This document shows positions 21,543 to 33,012 of a stretch of DNA of 64,000 nt, piece after piece. The translations under genes and the position numbers were made by a program. The notes beneath the pieces are model-generated. The model did not search any database, had not been told where the DNA came from, and saw only the letters and a program-made list of their open reading frames with translations. The first letter of the stretch is position 1; every line of letters begins with the position of its first letter. Source of the DNA: Capsicum annuum (taxonomy: Eukaryota; Streptophyta; Magnoliopsida; Solanales; Solanaceae); the NCBI RefSeq assembly GCF_002878395.1, contig NC_061122.1:76131117-76195116 (forward strand), in the 5' to 3' direction.

Positions 21543-23621
21543 ATGCCATAAAAAAGAAAATCAACTAATGCAGCAAAAAAAGTGTCCAAGGAAAGTGTAC
21601 CTTAGAAGCTCATTGATGGGTATGACTATGAAAAAGAGGAGCCATAACTCAAAAGGTACAAAAAGAAAAAGATTCCAAAGGTAACTTCACCTCTTCTACA
21701 ATTTGAGGAAGAGGTGGATGAAAAAAGTAAGACTGAAGAATAATCATCATATGCATATACACCCTCTGAGCAGACAGCTTCTAAGCAACCAAACTTTACC
21801 TCTAAACATACATCATCTACACAGCCTAACTCTAAAGAACCTCCATCAGAAAACCCTTCTTCTGAGCAGCAACCGACCAGTGAAGATTCTCCGATATGGG
21901 GAAATCTGATCAAATGCAAGAACCCCAGTGTCAGAGAAAGTGCTAGATTGTAAATTCTAAGGGAAAAGATGATTTTCAATGGTAGGCTTCTCAGAACTCA
22001 AAGAAGATATGTTAAAAGGCTAATTTTTGAAGAAACGAAATCATTACTACCAGGTTCAGCAGATATCCTTCAATAGATTATATATTCTAAGACTACGACT
22101 TGGCATGGACCACAAAAGGAGGTAATTTGTTCTGCCCTTCATTAGTTCATGAATTCTACGTGAACTACCCGGCTACCTTGAAAAACATGTGTAAGTAAAA
22201 GGAAAAAGTGACAGATAAGCCCTTGATGGAGAAAGTTCCAGTGAGGGGCATAGTGGTACATCTCTTAGTAATAACCATCAATAGGTTCCTTCATGGTCCC
22301 GACTTCACTCCTCAAGTTACTTCACCAATATTCTACTCCCGATTAAAGGATCATAAAAAACAGCGTCCTTGGTTAGCCTACATCATAGCTGAAGAAGAAC
22401 CGGAATGGTTGAATAACCCAAATGAAAGAATAGTCAAGTCCTACCTTACTCAAGAGGCAAGGTTCTGGTGGGGTGTAGTACGCACCTGGTTGATGCCTAC
22501 GGCGGGAGATAATATTCTAAGTGATGATAGAGCAGTGTAAGTAGGGAGGCTTATGGCTAAGCTTTATTTAAACTTTGAGGAAATTATTGCTGATGAAATT
22601 AAGATTTGGGTATCAAGACATAACACTACATATCCTTTCCTTTATCTCATCACGAAGTTGTGCCGGGCTACAAATGTACTGGAGATTGCAAGGACAGATG
22701 ACGAACTTCCTGCTAATAAGAACCACAACCCTATGATATATGATGAAAAACACCCTAGGATGGTGCTAGGCAAGGGAGCAGGGGTTACATTAGATCCAGT
22801 CAGGGTTTTTGAATTACAAATATCTGCTATGGGTACCTCCTCAGCACCAAATATGGAGGTGCAAACTTCCTAAAATGTATATCCAACACCTCCTACAGGG
22901 GCAAATCCAGTGTGTGAGAATAAAGCAAACCCCACAGCGGCAGCTCAAGCATCGGCATTGATATTTAATGCTTTTAATTTCAAGAGAGTGGAGAAACAAG
23001 AAAGGTGATGTGAGGCACAGCTCCAGCAATTTGCCAACCAGTTTGCCTTGGCCATGGATAAACGATCAGGATAGACCTTGAACCCTTCCAGGCTTTGCCT
23101 GGTTGGGTTGATGAGGTGGAGAACCGTTTCAATGCATGGTTGAGAGAAATATCTGCCCCAGATCTTGTACTATTTAGAGAAATACTGGACAAGGTAAAAG
23201 CTAATATTGGGGAATTACAGCAGCACCAACTTATGGTTTTTATGGATCCAGTTATTGATGAGTCTAAGAAAGAAGTTCCATTGCTTGATATCAATGGGGA
23301 ACCAGTTAATCAAAGGAAGACAAAGGGCAAGAAGAACGATAAGGGTAAGATAAAAAGGCATGATAGCAACGAAAAAATAAAAATAGAGAAGAACGTGAGA
23401 AAGAAGGCTGAGAAAGTAGAGATAAAAATGGCAATGCAAGTGTCCCAAGTGGACAATGAGATATGGGAGGTGGCCCTATGAGCGAGGGTTGTAGGTGCCT
23501 TAACTAGTAGGCCACCAACAACTACTACGCCAGATGTGTCAGAATTAAGGGAGGCTCCCAATGGAGATGAGGCGGCTGAAGATGCAATAGCAAGATTAGC
23601 TACCCATGATTTGTATTCTTG
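21543..23621 (+). pseudogene. Element A env-like ORF (broken)
   Basis: The ATG at 21543 is followed by a stop at the third codon. The basic N-terminus and a Ser/Glu/Pro-rich segment lie in shifted frames. The core domain is nearly open from 22208 to 22873: EKVPVRGIVVHLLV, INRFLHGPDFTPQVTSP, QRPWLAYIIAEEEPEW, ARFWWGVVRTWLMPTAGD and LITKLCRATNVLE, with one stop at 22538. From 23095 another frame gives PGWVDEVENRFNAWLREIS and a Lys/Glu-rich tail (KGKKNDKGKIKRHDSNEK) that may be coiled coil. The stop after HDLYS is near 23619. Same family as the env-like copies in element B; function unknown. Confidence 0.82.
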
Positions 23622-25030
23622 AGGAACTACAGCTATGTTCTAACCCCTATGATTTGGGTTTCTTTTTAGATTTACATTGGGGATAATGCATGCCTTTTTC
23701 TATTGGGGATGGGGTATCTGCTTATTTTCTGTGTTGGTGGTTTGATTAGTGTTATGTTTAACTAAGAGAGTTCGTATGGTAGTCATCATTGTTGATTTTG
23801 AAACACCTCTTCAATGGTATGTTTTATAATGTGCATCCATGTGTGACCACTATGCATCTTGTTATGGTATTAGTACTAGTGACATGATAATTATTGCTAA
23901 GAAATTGCATGATCCGGCTAGGTAGTAGCATGTAATATACCAGGGTGCTATGTGTGTGAGGGAAATTACTTGGTTCTCATTGTGTGTAAATCCAGAACTT
24001 GCCCGGTTGGTCTTACCTTGGTTGTAGGATAGTGGTTAGGAAAGGATCATAGGCCATTATTGATATTAGTCCACATTTCGCCTTAATAACCTTCCCCATG
24101 TGAATGATATCCCTTGGTCACAATTTTGAGCCAAAATGCCTCTTTCTTTGATTTTATACCTATCACCTTCCTATTTTTATCACAATGAAATTATTTTGGC
24201 CCTGGTCCTTCCTGGACAATATGCACTTTGACTTTGGAAAATAGCCTAAGTTGAGGGTGGCTATCATAGGGGTGCGTGATGCAAAATGAGTATAAAGAAA
24301 GGTAAAATAAGAGAAAATAATAAAAGGTTAGGTGCGATGAAAGAAGAATAAGAAAACAAAAGTTGGGAAAAAGAAGAAATAATTGACGAAAAGACCGCAC
24401 CCATCCGGAATATATTGTGATCAAGAAAGGAGAAGATTCGGTAAAAGTTAATAAGTGAGACCCCAAAAGTTACTGTAAGTGCCAAGGAGGCTTAGTCACT
24501 TGAAATATCATCGAGTATCATACCATTCCCTAGCCTACATTGCAATCCGATGAAAAGACCTATAGTGATCCTAGCTCACGTGTCTGAAAACCTCGATAAT
24601 GAAAATAAGGGAAAGCTTATGGTATTTGGCATACATTGACTAGAACTTCTTTCTGAGAGTGAGCGTCTCTTGATTGTCCCCATATTTACATACAGGATTT
24701 CCTATATAAGTGAGGAGGGACTTCTTTCTTATGAGGGCACACTGGTTATATTGTTAGTTGCTAACTTGTTTGGGTAAGTTTAACTTATACATATGCATAT
24801 TTATTGTTTCTAGTTCGATTCCATATCCTTATTCCCTTGTGTCACACTTTTGATCTTCCTTAAGATACATAGTTGGGTTTAAAAGTGCTTGAACTTGGAG
24901 AGCATAATATGTTTTGTACTAAGATTGATGATTGACTGCCGCATGTACTTTACATTCTCTTGGTTGAACATCTTGGCACTATAATGTGTTAATTGCTTAA
25001 GGACAAGCAATTGTTTTAATTTGAGGGTGT
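23622..25030 (+). other. 3' untranslated region of element A
   Basis: About 1.4 kb, no gene. It aligns with 16791-18155. An internal polypurine-like tract TAAGTTGAGGGTGG is at 24247-24260, and the LTR-adjacent tract is at 25017-25030. Confidence 0.75.
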
Positions 25031-26394
25031 TGATGTGTGAGCTTGATTCTATATCATTTTAAGGCTTTTAACTCAGAATAATTGTAAATTCTTACGCAAA
25101 TTTTATGGTTTTTGGTTATTTTTCTCTGTGATACTGCAGGTGAGCTAAGAAGAATGAAAACCAATGACAACTGTGTCAAAAGAGATAGATTTTGAGTAAG
25201 AAGCCATGAATAGTATAGTTGACAACTTATCTGATAAGTCGTCAACTTTCTGAATAGCCGTCAGGAATATCGTCAGCCTAAGGCAGTGTGTAGGAGTTAT
25301 AGTGAAGAGTTGACAACATTGTCTAATATGTCGTCAACATCCTGATAATCCATTAGGTATTATCTGATAAGTCATCAATATTCTGATAAGACATCACATG
25401 TTGTTGTCACCTGTGCAATGGAAAAAGCTGTGATCTGTGATTTGCTTCCAAAATTAGGCAGAGTGAAGGGTTTTCTAGGGCATCTTGACTTCAAAACTAT
25501 CTTGAGTTTTCTCTCCAATTTTTGGTTGTAACATTGCAATTCCTTTTTTGGGGATTATTATTATATTTTTCTTGGAATTTCTACTGTGATTGTAAAGGAG
25601 AAACAAGTATTGCTAATCATTAGTTTGTAAGTTATCATCCATCAAATTATGAATGCAATTTGAGATGTTGCTTTTTACATCATGAGTAGGTAATTTCTTT
25701 AACCTGAATTGTGGGATCTATGGGTTTGGTCTTGTAATGTCACTAGTGGGTCAAGATTCATTATCTTTAAGGGACTTCTTGATAATTTCTCTGTTGTACA
25801 CATTATCTATTGTTTGCAAACAATAGATTATGCCTAACTAGTGATTTACTTGAAATAAGAAATCAAATCTACTGGGAAGTGAATTATCTAAAAGGTCTTG
25901 GAAGCATTAAACTTCCATTTAATAATTAATGTTGTAACAAGGTTAATTAACCTGATAAAATCTGGCTCATAAATATGAATTCCCTAAGTTTGAAAGGATT
26001 AGGTAATTGAATGCCTAAATTGGTTGAGAGACATTTAGCATTTCTCCAATAGAAATGATCTATTATTCCTATCTGTAACAAGAATATTGAATCTCTACTA
26101 GTGTATGTTAAGAACCAACACCCATAGTGAACACAATTTTGGTTTCTTCCATAACTTTGACTTAAAACACTAAAATACTAGTAACAAGTGATAAACTTTA
26201 AGTGAGAAATAACTACCTATTTAATCTCGAAAAATCCCCATTTACCGGAAACTACTAACTATCAGTTGATTGACTCACGAATAACTTAATTTAACACCAT
26301 ATTCCCTGTGTGATTCGACCCCAACCTAGTTGGGTTTTATATTTGACAACGACAGCTTGCTCTCTCGTAAGAGAGGTGTAATTTGGGTGTATCA
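25031..26394 (+). repeat. Element A 3' LTR
   Basis: Begins TGATGTGTGAGC and ends GTGTATCA (1364 bp). It is related throughout to the element B LTRs but clearly more diverged than they are from each other. It carries a shorter GATAAG/GTCATCA array at 25205-25410. The right flank is gtagt; the left LTR is outside the window. Confidence 0.85.
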
Positions 26395-26410
26395 GTAGTC
26401 CAAAGATTAT

Positions 26411-26785
26411 CCATAAGTTGCAACTAAATCCTTACCAGAGAATATGCGAGATCTTCAAATTGATAAGTCCAAGGGTTCTTTATAAGCTGCATCATATCTA
26501 GGATTGATTATGTATAGGATTACCCAAAGACAAGCAATTTGAGAAATATCTATAAGTCATATTGTATCCAAGGTCAGATGATGTGTAGGAATACTTGAGA
26601 GCTGGCGATTGGAGAGATATTTATAAGTCATCTCTTATCCAAGGTTTGATAATGTACAGCATCACATAAAAGCTAGAAATTCAAAGGATATTTGTAAGTT
26701 TCCTCATATCCGACATCAAATAATACGTGAGATTATCCAAAGATTGACAATTTAATGGAACTATATAAGTTGTATCATACAAAAG
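26411..26785 (+). repeat. 71-bp degenerate tandem repeat
   Basis: The anchor TATAAG or its variants starts at 26481, 26551, 26622, 26693 and 26764, spacings of 70, 71, 71 and 71. An earlier unit begins near 26411. Each unit also holds a TATCCAAGG-like and a GAT-ATGTG-AGGAT-like block. The array is cut by the end of element A. Confidence 0.8.
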
Positions 26786-26790
26786 ATGTG

Positions 26791-27980
26791 CAAGTTTACT
26801 CGAGGTCACATGCAAAGAATATTTTTAATAACCAGAAAGGTTATTATAGGAAACCAAAATGGTTCTCCTCAACATAATATTACACGGTTGCAGGTACCGT
26901 TCTGCATAAAGTTTCATCGGTGTCCACAAAGATCACCCCACTTTGAAGACATATTGAACCGACAAATTAGATAATTATTAAACAACCAAGAGAGTTTTTG
27001 TGTCTACTATTGAAAGTTATTTCTTTCCAAACCGGTACATAAAAGGGGTGACTTTGCTTTTCAGGCAACAACTCACATGGAGATAAGGTAAAGACTATAT
27101 ACCTCTTTCGTGAATTATGTTTAGCAATAACACTATTGTTTAAGACATTGTCAAGAGAATTCGAGAGGACGAAAATCTCAAATCATAACCACAGGTGCGG
27201 ACGACATCAAATAAGATGCAACACAATGTGGAACTCTTTCTTAGTAGTAAAATGGGATATAGTCTGGAGAGGGACATCAAACTTTGTGGACGCAAGCTAA
27301 AAGATAATCACCACCACCATCCAACCACACCCCTGTTAGAAGGCATGTGGTATTTTTTGGGATATTTTGGTTTGAGTTTCACCTTTGGTATATTTCTAAG
27401 CTCATACCAAGGGTAATTCTTTCAAATTCTAATGATAATGCACCTAGAGATTTGGAAATTATGCCCAGATAAGTTCTTTTCTATGGATGTGAATGATCCT
27501 ACAATCATGGTTAAGATTTTATAAGCCTTTTTTGCATAAATCAATGAACTTTTCACTTATCCCGAGCCAAAGATCAACTAAAATAAAAGACTATCTTTTC
27601 TACCTATCGATTTGAACTACAAGCAGTTTGATTCCCTAAGTCTCGGGGATATGTAGGCTGGGATCTATGTATAAAACTTGACTTTATTCTAACCTTCCAC
27701 CCAAAGCCCTCTATTCCCTAGCTTTTTGGTTTCATCAAAACTCAAAAATTGAGATAACTTATGAATATTTGGAAATCATGCCTCACATCAAGATTTATGA
27801 ACTATAAGTGGCTTGAATTCTCATATAAGTTGAGATATGTAGGAAACCTGATACTAAGGTTCTGCCATAAGTCTATGAAACTCATTCAAATGCCAACCTG
27901 TTTCATATTCGAATTCGTGGTCGGACAAAAGATTAGGAACGTCAACCTCCCTTTGGTCAGGGTTACTTGCATCCACCTTA
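26791..27980 (+). other. Non-coding 3' region of the Tat-like element
   Basis: No gene. Two related blocks resemble sequence often seen near the 3' end of Tat-type elements: GAACTACAAGCAGTTTGATT (27614) with GGGGATATGTAGGC, and GAACTATAAGTGGCTTGAAT (27799) with GAGATATGTAGGAA. Open frames of 62-83 codons here look like chance. Confidence 0.55.
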
Positions 27981-28661
27981 CTCAAAGGGAGGGGACAATT
28001 GTTGACACCTAATTTTTTCCCTCCACGGCTAAATTTAATAGTGAGTTTCTTTAGTTTTTAATAAATATTTATTTCATCCAAATAAAGATTTTTTAAAATA
28101 TTTTTTGTACATGATTTTATCATTTTAAGTAGCGATTATATATTACCGTGTTCAATTATATAAGATTATATAATTTGATTACATAAATATTTATTCTATG
28201 GAATATTTAATTTTAATTAAGGATTATTTTAAAAATAAATATAATGATTAAAATCTTGATTTTAATATAATTTATTATTAAAATAATTTATTTGTATAAA
28301 TATGCATTTAATTTTATTAAATCAAGAAGCTCGAGATTAAAAGAAGTATTAATTCGTATCGAATTTCAATTTAATTTAGCCAATCTATTAGATTTGGCCA
28401 TAGTTGATATAAGATTGGCCATAATTGCAATGCAATCCGTCAGTTAATTTTTAATTTGGTCAAAATTAAATAAATATGGCTAAATTTTAAATCTCAATTG
28501 GAGTATTATTTTAAATAACCTCAAAATTTTCAATAACTCTTATAACTTCTACCCAATTCCCACAAAAAAATAATTTCAAATTGTACTACATTATACTATT
28601 TTCCCCTAGCTTTGTCCTTTCCCAATTTTGAAATTCAAAAATTGTACTACATTGTACAATT

Positions 28662-28682
28662 CCCCCCCCCCCCCCCCCCCCC
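28662..28682 (+). repeat. Homopolymer C run, 21 bases
   Basis: Uninterrupted C from 28662 to 28682 inside the U3 part of the LTR, about 110 bases upstream of the TATA box. Length is likely uncertain in any assembly. Confidence 0.9.
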
Positions 28683-28790
28683 ACATTATCTTCCACCTCA
28701 CCTTATCTTCAATTTTCAAATTCTAAAATCACCACTAAAAAACATTCTCCCATATTGATAGATTAATAGAATTGGATCTCTCTCATTTCC

Positions 28791-28798
28791 TATAAATA
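28791..28798 (+). promoter_or_regulatory. TATA box of the Tat-like LTR
   Basis: TATAAATA in a C/T-rich context (TTTCCTATAAATACTACC), about 790 bases into the LTR. Confidence 0.6.
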
Positions 28799-29231
28799 CT
28801 ACCACTATTCTGGTAGAAAGACCAACTCTAAAAGATAGTTGAAAATTTTTTTAGAATAAGAAAAAAGTCTCCAAGTTGAAAAAAAAAGTTTTGATCAAAG
28901 AAGAATTTTAATTTTAATAAACACTTTTCCTTTTAATTTGTTGGCTAATTGAAGTTCTCGAGTTGAACGCATTCCGGTGGTAATCAAGACTTCGAAAAAA
29001 TCTTGTAGTCCCATTTCGCTGCCCCAAAAAAGGTAAACACACCTTTCCTTTTTTTAGTTTTATTATCATTTTCTTCTTCATCTTTTTCTTCTTCGTAGTT
29101 CGTAGTTATAATTTTGTTTGTTGGGATTATTTGCTATAGATGGCCTTGAAGGCTATAGGACGTTGTGGTATCAATATTATGATTATTTTTATATTCAAGG
29201 CATAAAAATGAGCTAGCAATAGTTGTACATG

Positions 29232-29699
29232 CCTTTTTGACTTTATTCTTTGATTATTATAGATAAAGTTTCAATCTTTGCTTAAAAGATGTACTTATGT
29301 TTTGTTTAAATTCATTGTTTAGCATGTAAAGTTGTTTCATTTATGTTGAAAAGAATAGTTAATATTGATTGTTTCTCCTTTTTGACTTTATCCTTTGATT
29401 ATTATAGATAAAGTTTAAATTTTTGCTTAAGAGATGTACTCATGTCTTGTCTAAACTCATTGTTGGTGGATATGTTTGTTTTAGCATGTAAAGTTGTTTC
29501 TTTTATGATGAAAAGAATAGTTAATGTTGATTTTTTTGCCATTTAGATTTATTCTTTGATTATTTTATGTAAAGTTTTGATCTTTGCTCAAAATATGTTG
29601 TCATGTCATGTTTAAATTCATTGTTGGCGGATATATTTTGTTTTAGCATGAAAAGTTGTTTCTTTTAGTTGGAAAAATAGTTATTATTGTTTGTTTCAC
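29232..29699 (+). repeat. Triplicated segment in the Tat-like LTR
   Basis: Three head-to-tail copies starting near 29232, 29377 and 29538 (145, 161 and about 162 bp). Each runs from a TTTGACTTTAT-like block with CTTTGATTATT, through TTTAGCATG-AAAGTTGTTTC, to AAAGAATAGTTAAT-like sequence. Copies 2 and 3 contain an extra TTGTTGG-GGATAT block missing from copy 1. Confidence 0.8.
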
Positions 29700-31316
29700 C
29701 TTAATAAAAATAGTAGTTGATTAAATAAAGAATTTGTCATTTGCTTGTTAATTATTTTAAGGGATCTCCAAAATCCTCATATAAGAGATGAAGTGTTAGC
29801 TTTACTTTCCAACCATAATGTTTATTTCTCCTTTTTGCGCATGTTTTAAAATTTGTCAAAATGATGAGAAAGTTTTGATTTTTGTGGCTAAATAGAATTA
29901 TTTAGATATTTTCGAGTCATGCATAGTATGATTGTGAAACGGCATTTCACTTTTGGAAGTGCTAAACTTTTATTCTAATTTTCTTACTCCCTTTGGATCG
30001 TTATACATGTTCTTTGCGTGTGTAAAGACTTGATTCAAGTCTCTCTTTGAGTCATAATTTCAAAAGAGAATCAACGATGTCATAGAACGATAAATGATAG
30101 GTAGTTACATGTTTTCCCTAAAGTTGGCCATGACTTAGATATATGAATCTTCGTTAATTTCTCCTTAATTGAAATTTAAAGATTCACTTTCTTGAAAAGT
30201 TAGCCTTTATTTTCTTTTGTTATATGGATTAGTTACTATGCATGTTCAATTTTAGAAGTCATGGGTATTTTTCTTATCGCCTCATCCCTTTACTCTCGGA
30301 AACCTGCGTTGTTTGTTCTCACATTAATTCATTGATAATGGCTTTCTTCATTTTACCTTTATTTTTTCTTCATATGAACAAAAATCATGAGGCATGTATG
30401 TGGGTGTCTTTGCTTTGTATTTTATTGTTGACTCTCATTCTTGTGTAAGTGTGCGTGTCATTGTCATTCAAAAATTGGTTCTTGATAGTTTCTTTTACTT
30501 TGAAATGTGTCACTTTTTTGCCTTGAACGTTTATTTATTTCTTTATCTTTTCTTTGCATGCAAAAAAATGTCTAGAGTCCAAATGGACTCCTCTCCTCTT
30601 GCATTTCATAATAGGACAATGAGGCTCACCTCTTCAAGTCAATTTCAAAGTTCAAAGTTCAAAGGCTCACCTCTATATGGCATTCGGGTGCTAAAAGATA
30701 AACGAAGAAGGAAAATGATCAAAACCCATTGATGAGGTCACTTAAGAGATTTGAAAAGTCTCAATTTTTATTATTGTCTTCTTTTTATTTATTTATTTAA
30801 TCATTTACTTATTCATTTATTTGAGGCCTCGAAGACAAAGTTGTAAATTAATACAGGGGAAGTCAATTATCGCCTAAATAGGCTGAAAGCCCAATTAGAT
30901 TAGGACAGGGTGATGGATTTGGGCTTAAGAGCCTAAATCATTTATTTCTTCTACTCCCTTCTCCTTTTTATGTGCTTATTTTCTTAGACTTGGTTAAATC
31001 CCCTACTAAGTCCTCAAAACTTATTTTTTGTATTAATATTTTCCTAAAATCACTTTCTTTTCCAAAACTAACTTCTCTTTGATCAAAGTTAGTCAAAAAT
31101 GGTTTTCAAACAGTCCGGATAACCGCAAGTTAGAGGACGTTTTAGGTGCCTTAAAATCTTTCTAAAACGTTAATAGGAACCGCTTACCTAGAATCTCTAA
31201 GTTTATTGATTTTTTTTGTTTTGGATTGTTTAAGTAACTTTTAAAGGTTTTCTTAATTCCTTTCAAAAAAATTAAATGGCGACTCTCAAAAGTCAAAATT
31301 TCCGCAAAACAACGGG

Positions 31317-31382
31317 ATAGATGACTATGATGAGATGGTTCAGGCACTGCATGGTATAGGCTCTTATAAATATGCCCCTAAT
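31317..31382 (+). pseudogene. Short Athila/Tat-type pol fragment (protease-RT linker)
   Basis: Twenty-two codons, IDDYDEMVQALHGIGSYKY then APN, match the linker of element A (IEEYKESICALIGMDSYSY, 1054-1110) at about half the positions, with the diagnostic SYxYxPN ending. It is sandwiched between LTR sequence on both sides, with no other pol sequence nearby. Confidence 0.6.
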
Positions 31383-31930
31383 GTTACGACCTAATTTCCT
31401 CAAGTCATGATGGCAACTACCATAAGCTACCAGTAGGCAAGCCAACCCGAGGTCGGAAACAGCTAGTAATGGACTACTTAATAATATAAGGAAGAAAATG
31501 CAGAATATAATACATAAAGATCAATAAATAAAGAATTTCAAAACCTAGTGGTATCAGTACAAGAGCTTCTAATATAAAAAGAGTACAAAATTGAAATATC
31601 AAGAGAAATACACTGATACAACTTATTTCTGAATACAACTTAGAGACTAGTCTAATATATAAGAGAGACATAAGGCTACTGCCAACTGAGTTCCAAAGAT
31701 AAAGCTAATATATACAACATATAAATAGAATGGAAACTACACCCAAGAGTCCAAAAATCATATGACAAGTCAATCAGATATTAACGAACCACTAGCCTGT
31801 TCATTTCCAAGAGTCAAACATAATAAGACTAAGGAAGTATCAGGGTGAACTATCATATTCTACCTACATTCAATATAAGTCAATGATATACTGTATATCC
31901 TAGGTAAATATACAAATATAGAGCGAAAGA

Positions 31931-31953
31931 AATATATATATATATATATATAG
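31931..31953 (+). repeat. (TA)n microsatellite
   Basis: About 11 uninterrupted TA units. Confidence 0.85.
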
Positions 31954-32599
31954 TAATAGACAAGGCAAAGAAATGACTATACAACATGAATAACGAAGGA
32001 AGAGATATACGATAGTATCATAGCTTCATATAGCTAGACATATATATAGGTATATATACATATAAACATAAGGTCATCTCAAAGAATAGCCTATATCATC
32101 ATATTATCATTTTAAAACCCTATTTTAATAGAATCCAGATTTAAATACTATCATACTCGGGGTTCTAATCCACATGGCTAAACATGATATAATTGCGCAT
32201 AATAATGCAATCATAAGATAGGAGAGGCTGAAGACATACCTCAAATCTCAATAATGAATCAAAGATCAATCTGTCATAAGCTAGACATAATAATGATCAT
32301 AAAAATGATAACAACAATATCGATAAAAACATAAATAACCGGCAACTCCGTACAACCAAATACCTAGATGACCCTATGTGTACACCACCACTCTAGGTTC
32401 ATAAGGTCCAATCAACATATAACAACACAAGGCTTATTCTTCACTGATATCTATAAAACCGTCCCATATCGGCTGATAGACATAGGTGCATAGTGGTAAT
32501 AGGCAATTCACATATAGGAATGAATGCAAAGTATATAATTAATGTCACAAATAATCATAACTGTCCTCATCAGGACCATCTTCATCATAATCAACCTTT

Positions 32600-33012
32600 G
32601 GCTTTCTTGGGTATCAACATATCATCAATATATCCTCTGGCCTTATCAGGTATCAACATATCATCAATATATTCTCCGGCCTTATCGGGTATCAACATTA
32701 TCACAACATTATCCGCCAGCCTTGTCAGGTATCAATATCATCACAATAGTATCCTCCTGCTTTGTGGAGTATTAATATCATCACAATAGTATCCTTCGGC
32801 CTTGTCGAGTATAAATATCATCATAATAGTATCCTCTAGCCTTATTGGGTATCAATATCATAATAATAGAATCCTCTGTTCTTTCTCGATAGCAATATCA
32901 TCACAATAGTGTCCTTCGGCCTTGCTGGGTATCAATATCATCACAATAGTATCCTTTAGCCTTATCGGGTATCAATATTATCACAATAGTATCATTCAGC
33001 CCTGCTGGGTAT
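32600..33012 (+). repeat. 40-bp minisatellite, about 11 units
   Basis: Unit of GGTATCAATATCATCACAAT followed by AGTATCCTTCGGCCTTGTCG-like sequence. The GGCCTT-like landmark falls near 32598, 32637, 32676, 32716, 32757, 32796, 32835, 32876, 32916, 32955 and 32996, a mean spacing of 39.8. Units differ by a few substitutions. Confidence 0.88.

Larger units (their letters stand above)
1..26394 (+). mobile_element. Element A: Athila-type Ty3/gypsy retrotransposon, 5' end outside window, interrupted by element B
   Basis: Seen: domain order gag tail, protease, RT, RNase H, integrase (1-3429), then integrase C-terminus, spacer, env-like ORF, 3' untranslated region and one LTR (19666-26394). The two halves are the parts of one element because the integrase resumes exactly where it stopped, on the other side of element B. 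Known: an env-like ORF downstream of pol, followed by a long 3' untranslated region, is the Athila layout. The 5' LTR and most of gag lie left of the window, so the target duplication cannot be checked. All coding parts are broken by stops and frameshifts. Confidence 0.9.
26395..31312 (+). mobile_element. 3' end of a Tat/Ogre-like Ty3/gypsy element
   Basis: A tandem-repeat-bearing 3' untranslated region (26395-27981), a polypurine tract AAAGGGAGGGGACAA (27984-27998) and an LTR starting at 28000. Known: Tat/Ogre-type elements carry variable tandem repeats in the 3' untranslated region and long LTRs. The element's coding region is not in the window; element A cuts it at 26394. Confidence 0.7.
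28000..31312 (+). repeat. LTR of the Tat-like element (right end unresolved)
   Basis: Starts TGTTGACACCTAATTTTTTC immediately after the polypurine tract. TATA box TATAAATA at 28791. It includes an AT-rich U3, a 21-base C run, and a triplicated segment at 29232-29699. No certain end: sequence of LTR character runs to about 31312, where an unrelated pol fragment begins. Confidence 0.68.

Noticed and set aside
27195..27416. 73-codon frame with a His-rich stretch
   Set aside because: No similarity recognised, no neighbours of a gene, inside repeat 3' region.
31276..31286. TGGCGACTCTC as primer binding site of the Tat-like element
   Set aside because: Only the first 11 bases look right and the following bases do not match; probably still LTR sequence.
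28000..31312. Host gene in the AT-rich region with 68-112 codon frames (30242, 30394)
   Set aside because: Lies within the LTR, no splice or protein similarity visible.
32493..32789. Open frames of 77-98 codons with repeated residues
   Set aside because: They only translate the 40-bp minisatellite.
32600..33012. CRISPR-like regular array
   Set aside because: Whole 40-bp unit repeats without unique spacers, in plant retrotransposon DNA.
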